A stretch of DNA of 64,000 bases from Styela clava (GCF_964204865.1 NC_135260.1:1736001-1800000); one strand, 5' to 3'; positions 24,356-37,847 are shown, counted from the first letter of the stretch. Notes: a model not told the origin generated them from the letters alone. Program-made: numbers and translations.

Positions 24356-25082
24356 ATGACATAAATGTATTGTCTTGTTTATTACCTCAGCTTGGAGTAT
24401 TGACAAGAAAAAGGTGCCAGTAAATTAGGTAAAAAAATTTTCAACTCTTTGTTATAATCAGAATTCACAATTAATAGGAATTATAAACAGCCAACAATCA
24501 ATGAGAATTATATGCGAAATCCCTCAGAATAAAGTTGTCTAATATCGGAGGAAGGCAAAATATATAGGTAGTTTCCATTCACACAAGCATTTCAAGAAGA
24601 CTTGCTCGAGCCAAACTAAATGAGCATCGTCAAGTGATCGGTAAGGCTGCAAGTTGAATTCAGCCCTGGAACCTCCTGCATAGAAGATAATATTAATTAG
24701 TGGGCTATGAGCTAAATTCCTAAATTTAGACACAAACATATCTACGATTCATTATGTACCAGCAATGTTACCTACGATAAACTGAATATGTAATATGTCT
24801 AATAAATTATAGGTGCAAACTTTGTGTTATAGAATTGTATCACAGCATCGTTAATAAGAGAAGTAAAAACAGTTTTGTATGACACCCTCTTTAAATGAAA
24901 ATGCAATGTTTAAGTGCAAACATCAAAATTACTAACTTTGAACTTTGTCATTATCTGCAAAATGTTCCACACAAATCTTCTTAGATAACTTCTTCTTCAC
25001 AAACTTCTTAGATATAGAGATTATTTTCTTTTGTTACAGGCGCAAAAAGGCAGGTACTACACGTAAAAAAGCCGCCGAGTAG
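24356..25082 (+). pseudogene. Exon-like fragments C and E in transposon copy 1
   Basis: A 64-base segment (24356-24419) follows TTTTGCTTCCAG and ends at a GTAAAT donor. A segment from 25040 follows TTTTGTTACAG and reaches TAG at 25080-25082. Joined at these sites the phase fits, giving a basic end: ...GVLTRKRC-Q-RKKAGTTRKKAAE. Both segments stay open in copy 2. No family recognised. The sequence between holds an A+T-rich stretch and another possible short open segment at 24568-24640. Confidence 0.35.
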
Positions 25083-25119
25083 CAAGAGCGAGCGGAAAAC
25101 GGTCGCGAAAGGCGACGAG

Positions 25120-25162
25120 AAATATGTGAATTGGAGCGTATCATGAAATACAATCTTTCGCC
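25120..25162 (+). repeat. Right inner arm of the outer transposon, copy 1
   Basis: Counterpart of 21530-21574. In copy 2 the matching arm, near 47258-47300, reads ATGTGCATTGGAGCGT and is even closer to the left arm. The frame that aligns to the left arm continues upstream through a TAG (25080-25082) into the exon-like end RKKAGTTRKKAAE. Confidence 0.6.
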
Positions 25163-25787
25163 TGCAGTCTTATGGAGTGACGTCAGAGTTGCCTATCATG
25201 TTGTTTAATGTCATTGGACTGACTGACTATTAACGTTGATACATTTTTATTGAACCGGACTTAATCGAAAAATTAAACTCTCGCCAAGTTACGGGCGATC
25301 ACCGAAGTGCCACGCGCTTGTGAGAGTTTATATATAACTTTTGATACTGTGTGAGTGCACGTAACCTAGCTTTGAGCACATATAATAAAAAACAAGCTTA
25401 AAAGAAGGGCAACTTTCATATATACTGTCGAACTATCTGGGTTATGTGCAATACAATGGGCATCCGCTTATCAAAAAGCTTTGTCAATAACACGTCAGGC
25501 CTCAATAACAAACAAGCGAGTTATATCAGCGACTCGATGCTTGCGTTAAGTCATACACCAGAGATAAAATACCTATGAGGAAAAACATGCAATCAATAAA
25601 TTAACGCATGTAATCAATAATAACAAAATTTGACACTGGTAGAAAATGTCGGCGGTAAGCCACTGAGCGAAACAGCGACTGCCTGAGTTTCATTGTTTGT
25701 GACTCTACAAACGAAACAGTTGCGCTTCGCTTCTCTCTCATTAGGCGTTGCCTAAATATAAATAACCGAATATGTCTCGTCGATATC

Positions 25788-25906
25788 GCCTACGACCATA
25801 CCACGTTGAATACACCCGATCTCGTTCGATCTCGGAAGTCAAGCAACGTCGGGCTCGGTTAGTACTTGCATGGGTGACCGGCTGGGAATACCGGGTGCCG
25901 TAGGCT
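25788..25906 (+). rRNA. 5S ribosomal RNA, copy 17 (C53 variant)
   Basis: First gene after mobile element copy 1. It has a private T53C in the A box (GAAGTCAAGC) and is followed by a gamma spacer. Confidence 0.96.
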
Positions 25907-27110
25907 TTTCGCTTTTATCAAAAATAAAAGGAATGCTGTCTGAACAAAACATAATTTAAAATGAATATGTTATAAAATATTTCAGATTGTCGAGGACTGA
26001 ATAATAACTAACAGGGGCGAAACGCAACTTTACGAATAGTCACTGAGACCCGTCATCGATATTTCGAATGCGGTTAATAGGTATAGGCCTGCTATATATG
26101 GCAGAATAATCGGTGCTACTATGGAGTGAGTTAGGATATGAGAAATCGAGATAAGACGACTTAATTAATCATATGACGGATCACGCCAATCGCCCGGTTA
26201 TCAGTCAAGGCCAGTTATTTCATTTCGGAAGCAAGCACTTAATGGTAGCGGAAGCCGTAACTTACCTGCGGTAACATGGACTACCTTACGACGACGAAGG
26301 GTTCTGAAAACTATTCCTTAATGGAATTCGAACCCACGCAGAGTAATCAGAGGTATGGTAACGAGCGTATATCTGACACTTAGCACGATGCGCCACACGG
26401 TTGAGCACGAGTTTTACCATAGCTTGAAATCTACCTATATCTAGTATTACATAGTGAGATCTACGTCAATTCAGTACTTTAGCGCAGGTTCAAAGCCTTC
26501 ATTTTGCATCCCTAGTAGATATCTCATTAAATTTAGTTAGACTGACTGACTATTAACGTTGATACATTTTTATTGAACCGGACTTAATCGAAAAATTAAA
26601 CTCTCGCCAAGTTACGGGCGATCACCGAAGTGCCACGCGCTTGTGAGAGTTTATATATAACTTTTGATACTGTGTGAGTGCACGTAACCTAGCTTTGAGC
26701 ACATATAATAAAAAACAAGCTTATAAGAAGGGCAACTTTCATATATACTGTCGAACTATCTGGGTTATGTGCAATACAATGGGCATCCGCTTATCAAAAA
26801 GCTTTGTCAATAACACGTCAGGCCTCCATAACAAACAAGCGAGTTATATCAGCGACTCGATGCTTGCGTTAAGCCATACACCAGAGATAAAATACCTATG
26901 AGGAAAAACATGCAATCAATAAATTAACGCATGTAATCAATAATAACAAAATTTGACACTGGTAGAAAGTGTCGGCGGTAAGCCATTGAGCGAAACAGCG
27001 ACTGCCTGAGTTTCATTGTTTGTGACTCTACAAACGAAACAGTTGCGCTTCGCTTCTCTCTCATTAGGCGTTGCCTAAATATAAATAACCGAATATGTCT
27101 CGTCGATATC

Positions 27111-27229
27111 GCCTACGACCATACCACGTTGAATACACCCGATCTCGTTCGATCTCGGAAGTTAAGCAACGTCGGGCTCGGTTAGTACTTGCATGGGTGA
27201 CCGGCTGGGAATACCGGGTGCCGTAGGCT
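27111..27229 (+). rRNA. 5S ribosomal RNA, copy 18
   Basis: Majority sequence, beta-prime spacer. First unit of a five-unit duplication. Its spacer shares CAGAGATGTGG only with the spacer after copy 23. Confidence 0.97.
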
Positions 27230-28437
27230 TTTCGCTTTTATCAAAAATAAAAGGAATGCTGTCTGAACAAAACATAATTTAAAATGAATATGTTATAAAA
27301 TATTTCAGATTGTCGAGGACTGAATAATAAATAACTAACAGGGGCGAAACGCAACTTTACGAATAGTCACTGAGACCCGTCATCGATATTTCGAATGCGT
27401 CCTAATAGATATAGGCCTACTATATATGGCAGAATAATCGGTGCTACTATGGAGTGAGTTGGATATGAGAAATCGAGATAAGACGACTTAATTAGTCATA
27501 TGACGGATCACGCCAATCGCCCGGTTATCAGTCAAGGCCAGTTATTTCATTTCGGAAGCAAGCACTTAATGGTAGCGGAAGCCGTAACTTACCTGCGGTA
27601 ACATTGACTACCTTACGACGACGAAGGGTTCTGAAAACTATCCCTTAATGGAATTCGAACCCACGCAGAGTAATCAGAGATGTGGTAACGAGCGTATATC
27701 TGACACTTAGCACGATGCGCCACACGGTTGAGCACGAGTTTTACCATAGCTTGAAATCTACCTATATCTAGTATTACATAGTGAGATCTACGTCAAATCA
27801 GTACTTTAGCGCAGGTTCAAAGCCTTCATTTTGCATCCCTAGTAGATATCTCATTAAATTTAGTTAGACTGACTGACTATTAACGTTGATACATTTTTAT
27901 TGAACCGGACTTAATCGAAAAATTAAACTCTCGCCAAGTTACGGGCGATCACCGAAGTGCCACGCGCTTGTGAGAGTTTATATATAACTTTTGATACTGT
28001 GTGAGTGCACGTAACCTAGCTTTGAGCACATATAATAAAAAACAAGCTTATAAGAAGGGCAACTTTCATATATACTGTCGAACTATCTGGGTTATGTGCA
28101 ATACAATGGGCATCCGCTTATCAAAAAGCTTTGTCAATAACACGTCAGGCCTCAATAACAAACAAGCGAGTTATATCAGGGACTCGATGCTTGCGTTAGG
28201 CCATACACCAGAGATAAAATACCTATGAGGAAAAACATGCAATCAATAAATTAACGCATGTAATCAATAATAACAAAATTTGACACTGGTAGAAAATGTC
28301 GGCGGTAAGCCACTGAGCGAAACAGCGACTGCCTGAGTTTCATTGTTTGTGACTGTACAAACGAAACAGTTGCGCTTCGCTTCTCTCTCATTAGGCGTTG
28401 CCTAAATATAAATAACCGAATATGTCTCGTCGATATC

Positions 28438-28556
28438 GCCTACGACCATACCACGTTGAATACACTCGATCTCGTTCGATCTCGGAAGTTAGGCAACGTC
28501 GGGCTCGGTTAGTACTTGCATGGGTGACCGGCTGGGAATACCGGGTGCCGTAGGCT
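28438..28556 (+). rRNA. 5S ribosomal RNA, copy 19 (T29, G55 variant)
   Basis: Alpha-type gene. Counterpart of copy 24 in the 6631-base duplication. Confidence 0.96.
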
Positions 28557-29763
28557 TTTCGCTTTTATCAAAAATAAAAGGAATGCTGTCTTAACAAAAC
28601 ATAATTTAAAATGAATATGTTATAAAATATTTCAGATTGTCGAGGACTGAATAATAACTAACAGGGGCGAAACGCAACTTTACGAATAGTCACTGAGACC
28701 CGTCATCGATATTTCGAATGCGTCTTAATAGATATAGGCCTACTATATATGGCAGAATAATCGGTGCTACTATGGAGTGAGTTAGGATATGGGAAATCGA
28801 GATAAGACGACTTAATTAATCATATGACGGATCACGGCCAATCGCCCGGTTATCAGTCAAGGCCAGTTATTTCATTTCGGAAGCAAGCACTTAATGGTAG
28901 CGGAAGCCGTAACTTACCTGCGGTAACATGGACTACCTTACGACGACGAAGGTTTTCTGAAAACTATCCCTTAATGGAATTCGAACCCACGCAGAGTAAT
29001 CAGAGGTGTGGTAACGAGCGTATATCTGACACTTAGCACGATGCGCCACACGGTTGAGCACGAGTTTTACCATAGCTTGAAATCTACCTATATCTAGTAT
29101 TACATAGTGAGATCTACGTCAATTCAGTACTTTAGCGCAGGTTCAAAGCCTTCATTTTGCATCCCTAGTAGATATCTCATTAAATTTAGTTAGACTGACT
29201 GACTATTAACGTTGATACATTTTTATTGAACCGGACTTAATCGAAAAATTAAACTCTCGCCAAGTTACGGGCGATCACCGAAGTGCCACGCGCTTGTGAG
29301 AGTTTATATATAACTTTTGATACTGTGTGAGTGCACGTAACCTAGCTTTGAGCACATATAATAAAAAACAAGCTTATAAGAAGGGCAACTTTCATATATA
29401 CTGTCGAACTATCTGGGTTATGTGCAATACAATGGGCATCCGCTTATCAAAAAGCTTTGTCAATAACACGTCAGGCCTCAATAACAAACAAGCGAGTTAT
29501 ATCAGCGACTCGATGCTTGCGTTAAGCCATACACCAGAGATAAAATACCTATGAGGAAAAACATGCAATCAATAAATTAACGCATGTAATCAATAATAAC
29601 AAAATTTGACACTGGTAGAAAATGTCGGCGGTAAGCCACTGAGCGAAACAGCGACTGCCTGAGTTTCATTGTTTGTGACTCTACAAACGAAACAGTTGCG
29701 CTTCGCTTCTCTCTCATTAGGCGTTGCCTAAATATAAATAACCGAATATGTCTCGTCGATATC

Positions 29764-29882
29764 GCCTACGACCATACCACGTTGAATACACCCGATCTCG
29801 TTCGATCTCGGAAGTTAAGCAACGTCGGGCTCGGTTAGTACTTGCATGGGTGACCGGCTGGGAATACCGGGTGCCGTAGGCT
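29764..29882 (+). rRNA. 5S ribosomal RNA, copy 20
   Basis: Majority sequence, beta spacer. The following spacer has the private AATAATAAACAAG shared with the spacer after copy 25. Confidence 0.97.
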
Positions 29883-31091
29883 TTTCGCTTTTATCAAAAA
29901 TAAAAGGAATGCTGTCTGAACAAAACATAATTTAAAATGAATATGTTATAAAATATTTCAGATTGTCGAGGACTGAATAATAAATAACTAACAGGGGCGA
30001 AACGCAACTTTACGAATAGTCACTGAGACCCGTCATCGATATTTCGAATGCGTCTTAATAGATATAGGCCTACTATATATGGCAGAATAATCGGTGCTAC
30101 TATGGAGTGAGTTAGGATATGAGAAATCGAGATAAGACGACTTAATTAGTCATATGACGGATCACGCCAATCGCCCGGTTATCAGTCAAGGCCAGTTATT
30201 TCATTTCGGAAGCAAGCACTTAATGGTAGCGGAAGCCGTAACTTACCTGCGGTAACATTGACTACCTTACGACGACGAAGGGTTCTGAAAACTATCCCTT
30301 AATGGAATTCGAACCCACGCAGAGTAATCAGAGGTGTGGTAACGAGCGTATATCTGACACTTAGCACGATGCGCCACACGGTTGAGCACGAGTTTTACCA
30401 TAGCTTGAAATCTACCTATATCTAGTATTACATAGTGAGATCTACGTCAAATCAGTACTTTAGCGCAGGTTCAAAGCCTTCATTTTGCATCCCTAGTAGA
30501 TATCTCATTAAATTTAGTTAGACTGACTGACTATTAACGTTGATACATTTTTATTGAACCGGACTTAATCGAAAAATTAAACTCTCGCCAAGTTACGGGC
30601 GATCACCGAAGTGCCACGCGCTTGTGAGAGTTTATATATAACTTTTGATACTGTGTGAGTGCACGTAACCTAGCTTTGAGCACATATAATAAAAAACAAG
30701 CTTAAAAGAAGGGCAACTTTCATATATACTGTCGAACTATCTGGGTTATGTGCAATACAATGGGCATCCGCTTATCAAAAAGCTTTGTCAATAACACGTC
30801 AGGCCTCAATAATAAACAAGCGAGTTATATCAGCGACTCGATGCTTGCGTTAAGCCATACACCAGAGATAAAATACCTATGAGGAAAAACATGCAATCAA
30901 TAAATTAACGCATGTAATCAATAATAACAAAATTTGACACTGGTAGAAAATGTCGGCGGTAAGCCACTGAGCGAAACAGCGACTGCCTGAGTTTCATTGT
31001 TTGTGACTCTACAAACGAAACAGTTGCGCTTCGCTTCTCTCTCATTAGGCGTTGCCTAAATATAAATAACCGAATATGTCTCGTCGATATC

Positions 31092-31210
31092 GCCTACGAC
31101 CATACCACGTTGAATACACCCGATCTCGTTCGATCTCGGAAGTTAAGCAACGTCGGGCTCGGTTAGTACTTGCATGGGTGACCGGCTGGGAATACCGGGT
31201 GCCGTAGGCT
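31092..31210 (+). rRNA. 5S ribosomal RNA, copy 21
   Basis: Majority sequence with a gamma-like spacer (GTCTTAATAGGTATAGG). Duplicate partner of copy 26 but without the 6-base insertion found there. Confidence 0.97.
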
Positions 31211-32415
31211 TTTCGCTTTTATCAAAAATAAAAGGAATGCTGTCTGAACAAAACATAATTTAAAATGAATATGTTATAAAATATTTCAGATTGTCGAGGA
31301 CTGAATAATAACTAACAGGGGCGAAACGCAACTTTACGAATAGTCACTGAGACCCGTCATCGATATTTCGAATGCGTCTTAATAGGTATAGGCCTGCTAT
31401 ATATGGCAGAATAATCGGTGCTACTATGGAGTGAGTTAGGATATGAGAAATCGAGATAAGACGACTTAATTAATCATATGACGGATCACGCCAATCGCCC
31501 GGTTATCAGTCAAGGCCAGTTATTTCATTTCGGAAGCAAGCACTTAATGGTAGCGGAAGCCGTAACTTACCTGCGGTAACATGGACTACCTTACGACGAC
31601 GAAGGGTTCTGAAAACTATCCCTTAATGGAATTCGAACCCACGCAGAGTAATCAGAGGTGTGGTAACGAGCGTATATCTGACACTTAGCACGATGCGCCA
31701 CACGGTTGAGCACGAGTTTTACCATAGCTTGAAATCTACCTATATCTAGTATTACATAGTGAGATCTACGTCAATTCAGTACTTTAGCGCAGGTTCAAAG
31801 CCTTCATTTTGCATCCCTAGTAGATATCTTATTAAATTTAGTTAGAGTGACTGACTATTAACGTTGATACATTTTTATTGAACCGGACTTAATCGAAAAA
31901 TTAAACTCTCGCCAAGTTACGGGCGATCACCGAAGTGCCACGCGCTTGTGAGAGTTTATATATAACTTTTGATACTGTGTGAGTGCACGTAACCTAGCTT
32001 TGAGCACATATAATAAAAAACAAGCTTATAAGAAGGGCAACTTTCATATATACTGTCGAACTATCTGGGTTATGTGCAATACAATGGGCATCCGCTTATC
32101 AAAAAGCTTTGTCAATAACACGTCAGGCCTCAATAACAAACAAGCGAGTTATATCAGGGACTCGATGCTTGCGTTAGGCCATACACCAGAGATAAAATAC
32201 CTATGAGGAAAAACATGCAATCAATAAATTAACGCATGTAATCAATAATAACAAAATTTGACACTGGTAGAAAATGTCGGCGGTAAGCCACTGAGCGAAA
32301 CAGCGACTGCCTGAGTTTCATTGTTTGTGACTGTACAAACGAAACAGTTGCGCTTCGCTTCTCTCTCATTAGGCGTTGCCTAAATATAAATAACCGAATA
32401 TGTCTCGTCGATATC

Positions 32416-32534
32416 GCCTACGACCATACCACGTTGAATACACCCGATCTCGTTCGATCTCGGAAGTTAGGCAACGTCGGGCTCGGTTAGTACTTGCATG
32501 GGTGACCGGCTGGGAATACCGGGTGCCGTAGGCT
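32416..32534 (+). rRNA. 5S ribosomal RNA, copy 22 (G55 variant)
   Basis: Alpha-type gene with G55 but C29, the same combination as its duplicate, copy 27. Confidence 0.96.
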
Positions 32535-33741
32535 TTTCGCTTTTATCAAAAATAAAAGGAATGCTGTCTTAACAAAACATAATTTAAAATGAATATGTTA
32601 TAAAATATTTCAGATTGTCGAGGACTGAATAATAACTAACAGGGGCGAAACGCAACTTTACGAATAGTCACTGAGACCCGTCATCGATATTTCGAATGCG
32701 TCTTAATAGATATAGGCCTACTATATATGGCAGAATAATCGGTGCTACTATGGAGTGAGTTAGGATATGGGAAATCGAGATAAGACGACTTAATTAATCA
32801 TATGACGGATCACGGCCAATCGCCCGGTTATCAGTCAAGGCCAGTTATTTCATTTCGGAAGCAAGCACTTAATGGTAGCGGAAGCCGTAACTTACCTGCG
32901 GTAACATGGACTACCTTACGACGACGAAGGTTTTCTGAAAACTATCCCTTAATGGAATTCGAACCCACGCAGAGTAATCAGAGGTGTGGTAACGAGCGTA
33001 TATCTGACACTTAGCACGATGCGCCACACGGTTGAGCACGAGTTTTACCATAGCTTGAAATCTACCTATATCTAGTATTACATAGTGAGATCTACGTCAA
33101 TTCAGTACTTTAGCGCAGGTTCAAAGCCTTCATTTTGCATCCCTAGTAGATATCTCATTAAATTTAGTTAGACTGACTGACTATTAACGTTGATACATTT
33201 TTATTGAACCGGACTTAATCGAAAAATTAAACTCTCGCCAAGTTACGGGCGATCACCGAAGTGCCACGCGCTTGTGAGAGTTTATATATAACTTTTGATA
33301 CTGTGTGAGTGCACGTAACCTAGCTTTGAGCACATATAATAAAAAACAAGCTTATAAGAAGGGCAACTTTCATATATACTGTCGAACTATCTGGGTTATG
33401 TGCAATACAATGGGCATCCGCTTATCAAAAAGCTTTGTCAATAACACGTCAGGCCTCAATAACAAACAAGCGAGTTATATCAGCGACTCGATGCTTGCGT
33501 TAAGCCATACACCAGAGATAAAATACCTATGAGGAAAAACATGCAATCAATAAATTAACGCATGTAATCAATAATAACAAAATTTGACACTGGTAGAAAG
33601 TGTCGGCGGTAAGCCATTGAGCGAAACAGCGACTGCCTGAGTTTCATTGTTTGTGACTCTACAAACGAAACAGTTGCGCTTCGCTTCTCTCTCATTAGGC
33701 GTTGCCTAAATATAAATAACCGAATATGTCTCGTCGATATC

Positions 33742-33860
33742 GCCTACGACCATACCACGTTGAATACACCCGATCTCGTTCGATCTCGGAAGTTAAGCAA
33801 CGTCGGGCTCGGTTAGTACTTGCATGGGTGACCGGCTGGGAATACCGGGTGCCGTAGGCT
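33742..33860 (+). rRNA. 5S ribosomal RNA, copy 23
   Basis: Majority sequence, beta-prime spacer. Start of the second half of the five-unit duplication. Private ATCGTTGCTAC downstream. Confidence 0.97.
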
Positions 33861-35068
33861 TTTCGCTTTTATCAAAAATAAAAGGAATGCTGTCTGAACA
33901 AAACATAATTTAAAATGAATATGTTATAAAATATTTCAGATTGTCGAGGACTGAATAATAAATAACTAACAGGGGCGAAACGCAACTTTACGAATAGTCA
34001 CTGAGACCCGTCATCGATATTTCGAATGCGTCCTAATAGATATAGGCCTACTATATATGGCAGAATAATCGTTGCTACTATGGAGTGAGTTGGATATGAG
34101 AAATCGAGATAAGACGACTTAATTAGTCATATGACGGATCACGCCAATCGCCCGGTTATCAGTCAAGGCCAGTTATTTCATTTCGGAAGCAAGCACTTAA
34201 TGGTAGCGGAAGCCGTAACTTACCTGCGGTAACATTGACTACCTTACGACGACGAAGGGTTCTGAAAACTATCCCTTAATGGAATTCGAACCCACGCAGA
34301 GTAATCAGAGATGTGGTAACGAGCGTATATCTGACACTTAGCACGATGCGCCACACGGTTGAGCACGAGTTTTACCATAGCTTGAAATCTACCTATATCT
34401 AGTATTACATAGTGAGATCTACGTCAAATCAGTACTTTAGCGCAGGTTCAAAGCCTTCATTTTGCATCCCTAGTAGATATCTCATTAAATTTAGTTAGAC
34501 TGACTGACTATTAACGTTGATACATTTTTATTGAACCGGACTTAATCGAAAAATTAAACTCTCGCCAAGTTACGGGCGATCACCGAAGTGCCACGCGCTT
34601 GTGAGAGTTTATATATAACTTTTGATACTGTGTGAGTGCACGTAACCTAGCTTTGAGCACATATAATAAAAAACAAGCTTATAAGAAGGGCAACTTTCAT
34701 ATATACTGTCGAACTATCTGGGTTATGTGCAATACAATGGGCATCCGCTTATCAAAAAGCTTTGTCAATAACACGTCAGGCCTCAATAACAAACAAGCGA
34801 GTTATATCAGGGACTCGATGCTTGCGTTAGGCCATACACCAGAGATAAAATACCTATGAGGAAAAACATGCAATCAATAAATTAACGCATGTAATCAATA
34901 ATAACAAAATTTGACACTGGTAGAAAATGTCGGCGGTAAGCCACTGAGCGAAACAGCGACTGCCTGAGTTTCATTGTTTGTGACTGTACAAACGAAACAG
35001 TTGCGCTTCGCTTCTCTCTCATTAGGCGTTGCCTAAATATAAATAACCGAATATGTCTCGTCGATATC

Positions 35069-35187
35069 GCCTACGACCATACCACGTTGAATACACTCGA
35101 TCTCGTTCGATCTCGGAAGTTAGGCAACGTCGGGCTCGGTTAGTACTTGCATGGGTGACCGGCTGGGAATACCGGGTGCCGTAGGCT
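35069..35187 (+). rRNA. 5S ribosomal RNA, copy 24 (T29, G55 variant)
   Basis: Alpha-type gene, duplicate of copy 19. Confidence 0.96.
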
Positions 35188-36394
35188 TTTCGCTTTTATC
35201 AAAAATAAAAGGAATGCTGTCTTAACAAAACATAATTTAAAATGAATATGTTATAAAATATTTCAGATTGTCGAGGACTGAATAATAACTAACAGGGGCG
35301 AAACGCAACTTTACGAATAGTCACTGAGACCCGTCATCGATATTTCGAATGCGTCTTAATAGATATAGGCCTACTATATATGGCAGAATAATCGGTGCTA
35401 CTATGGAGTGAGTTAGGATATGGGAAATCGAGATAAGACGACTTAATTAATCATATGACGGATCACGGCCAATCGCCCGGTTATCAGTCAAGGCCAGTTA
35501 TTTCATTTCGGAAGCAAGCACTTAATGGTAGCGGAAGCCGTAACTTACCTGCGGTAACATGGACTACCTTACGACGACGAAGGTTTTCTGAAAACTATCC
35601 CTTAATGGAATTCGAACCCACGCAGAGTAATCAGAGGTGTGGTAACGAGCGTATATCTGACACTTAGCACGATGCGCCACACGGTTGAGCACGAGTTTTA
35701 CCATAGCTTGAAATCTACCTATATCTAGTATTACATAGTGAGATCTACGTCAATTCAGTACTTTAGCGCAGGTTCAAAGCCTTCATTTTGCATCCCTAGT
35801 AGATATCTCATTAAATTTAGTTAGACTGACTGACTATTAACGTTGATACATTTTTATTGAACCGGACTTAATCGAAAAATTAAACTCTCGCCAAGTTACG
35901 GGCGATCACCGAAGTGCCACGCGCTTGTGAGAGTTTATATATAACTTTTGATACTGTGTAAGTGCACGTAACCTAGCTTTGAGCACATATAATAAAAAAC
36001 AAGCTTATAAGAAGGGCAACTTTCATATATACTGTCGAACTATCTGGGTTATGTGCAATACAATGGGCATCCGCTTATCAAAAAGCTTTGTCAATAACAC
36101 GTCAGGCCTCAATAACAAACAAGCGAGTTATATCAGCGACTCGATGCTTGCGTTAAGCCATACACCAGAGATAAAATACCTATGAGGAAAAACATGCAAT
36201 CAATAAATTAACGCATGTAATCAATAATAACAAAATTTGACACTGGTAGAAAATGTCGGCGGTAAGCCACTGAGCGAAACAGCGACTGCCTGAGTTTCAT
36301 TGTTTGTGACTCTACAAACGAAACAGTTGCGCTTCGCTTCTCTCTCATTAGGCGTTGCCTAAATATAAATAACCGAATATGTCTCGTCGATATC

Positions 36395-36513
36395 GCCTAC
36401 GACCATACCACGTTGAATACACCCGATCTCGTTCGATCTCGGAAGTTAAGCAACGTCGGGCTCGGTTAGTACTTGCATGGGTGACCGGCTGGGAATACCG
36501 GGTGCCGTAGGCT
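36395..36513 (+). rRNA. 5S ribosomal RNA, copy 25
   Basis: Majority sequence, beta spacer, duplicate of copy 20. The downstream spacer has private ATATGACAAATCACG. Confidence 0.97.
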
Positions 36514-37722
36514 TTTCGCTTTTATCAAAAATAAAAGGAATGCTGTCTGAACAAAACATAATTTAAAATGAATATGTTATAAAATATTTCAGATTGTCGA
36601 GGACTGAATAATAAATAACTAACAGGGGCGAAACGCAACTTTACGAATAGTCACTGAGACCCGTCATCGATATTTCGAATGCGTCTTAATAGATATAGGC
36701 CTACTATATATGGCAGAATAATCGGTGCTACTATGGAGTGAGTTAGGATATGAGAAATCGAGATAAGACGACTTAATTAGTCATATGACAAATCACGCCA
36801 ATCGCCCGGTTATCAGTCAAGGCCAGTTATTTCATTTCGGAAGCAAGCACTTAATGGTAGCGGAAGCCGTAACTTACCTGCGGTAACATTGACTACCTTA
36901 CGACGACGAAGGGTTCTGAAAACTATCCCTTAATGGAATTCGAACCCACGCAGAGTAATCAGAGGTGTGGTAACGAGCGTATATCTGACACTTAGCACGA
37001 TGCGCCACACGGTTGAGCACGAGTTTTACCATAGCTTGAAATCTACCTATATCTAGTATTACATAGTGAGATCTACGTCAAATCAGTACTTTAGCGCAGG
37101 TTCAAAGCCTTCATTTTGCATCCCTAGTAGATATCTCATTAAATTTAGTTAGACTGACTGACTATTAACGTTGATACATTTTTATTGAATCGGACTTAAT
37201 CTAAAAATTAAACTCTCGCCAAGTTACGGGCGATCACCGAAGTGCCACGCGCTTGTGAGAGTTTATATATAACTTTTGATACTGTGTGAGTGCACGTAAC
37301 CTAGCTTTGAGCACATATAATAAAAAACAAGCTTAAAAGAAGGGCAACTTTCATATATACTGTCGAACTATCTGGGTTATGTGCAATACAATGGGCATCC
37401 GCTTATCAAAAAGCTTTGTCAATAACACGTCAGGCCTCAATAATAAACAAGCGAGTTATATCAGCGACTCGATGCTTGCGTTAAGCCATACACCAGAGAT
37501 AAAATACCTATGAGGAAAAACATGCAATCAATAAATTAACGCATGTAATCAATAATAACAAAATTTGACACTGGTAGAAAATGTCGGCGGTAAGCCACTG
37601 AGCGAAACAGCGACTGCCTGAGTTTCATTGTTTGTGACTCTACAAACGAAACAGTTGCGCTTCGCTTCTCTCTCATTAGGCGTTGCCTAAATATAAATAA
37701 CCGAATATGTCTCGTCGATATC

Positions 37723-37847
37723 GCCTACGACCATACCGGTACCACGTTGAATACACCCGATCTCGTTCGATCTCGGAAGTTAAGCAACGTCGGGCTCGGT
37801 TAGTACTTGCATGGGTGACCGGCTGGGAATACCGGGTGCCGTAGGCT
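37723..37847 (+). pseudogene. 5S rRNA, copy 26, with 6-base insertion (probable pseudogene)
   Basis: Otherwise majority sequence, but GGTACC is inserted after nt 15 (ATACCGGTACCACG instead of ATACCACG). This lengthens the gene to 124 bases before the T-run. The insertion sits at the loop A/helix II boundary and adds 6 bases between transcription start and internal promoter. The RNA would have a bulge or misfolded helix II, so incorporation into ribosomes is doubtful. The duplicate partner, copy 21, lacks it, so it arose after the five-unit duplication. An assembly artefact is possible but unlikely for a clean 6-base palindrome. Confidence 0.9.

Larger units (their letters stand above)
21486..25217. 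mobile_element. DNA transposon inserted in 5S spacer, copy 1 (3732 bases)
   Basis: Starts with CCAATGACATTAAACAACAT and ends with its reverse complement. The terminal inverted repeats match at 30 of 32 bases (21486-21517 and 25186-25217). The flanks repeat ACTGA (21481-21485 and 25218-25222), and removing one copy restores the uninterrupted spacer. Weaker arm similarity extends further inward. Inside are exon-like fragments, a nested hAT-like element (22834-24003) and A+T-rich sequence without recognisable genes. No transposase catalytic motif was seen, so it is non-autonomous or decayed. The 5-base duplication and CCAATG end do not let me assign a superfamily. Confidence 0.88.

Noticed and set aside
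24539-24739. Minus-strand open frame of 66 codons in the transposon, also roughly open in copy 2
   Set aside because: The plus strand is open here too and the copies differ by many amino-acid changes and length, so openness is likely chance.
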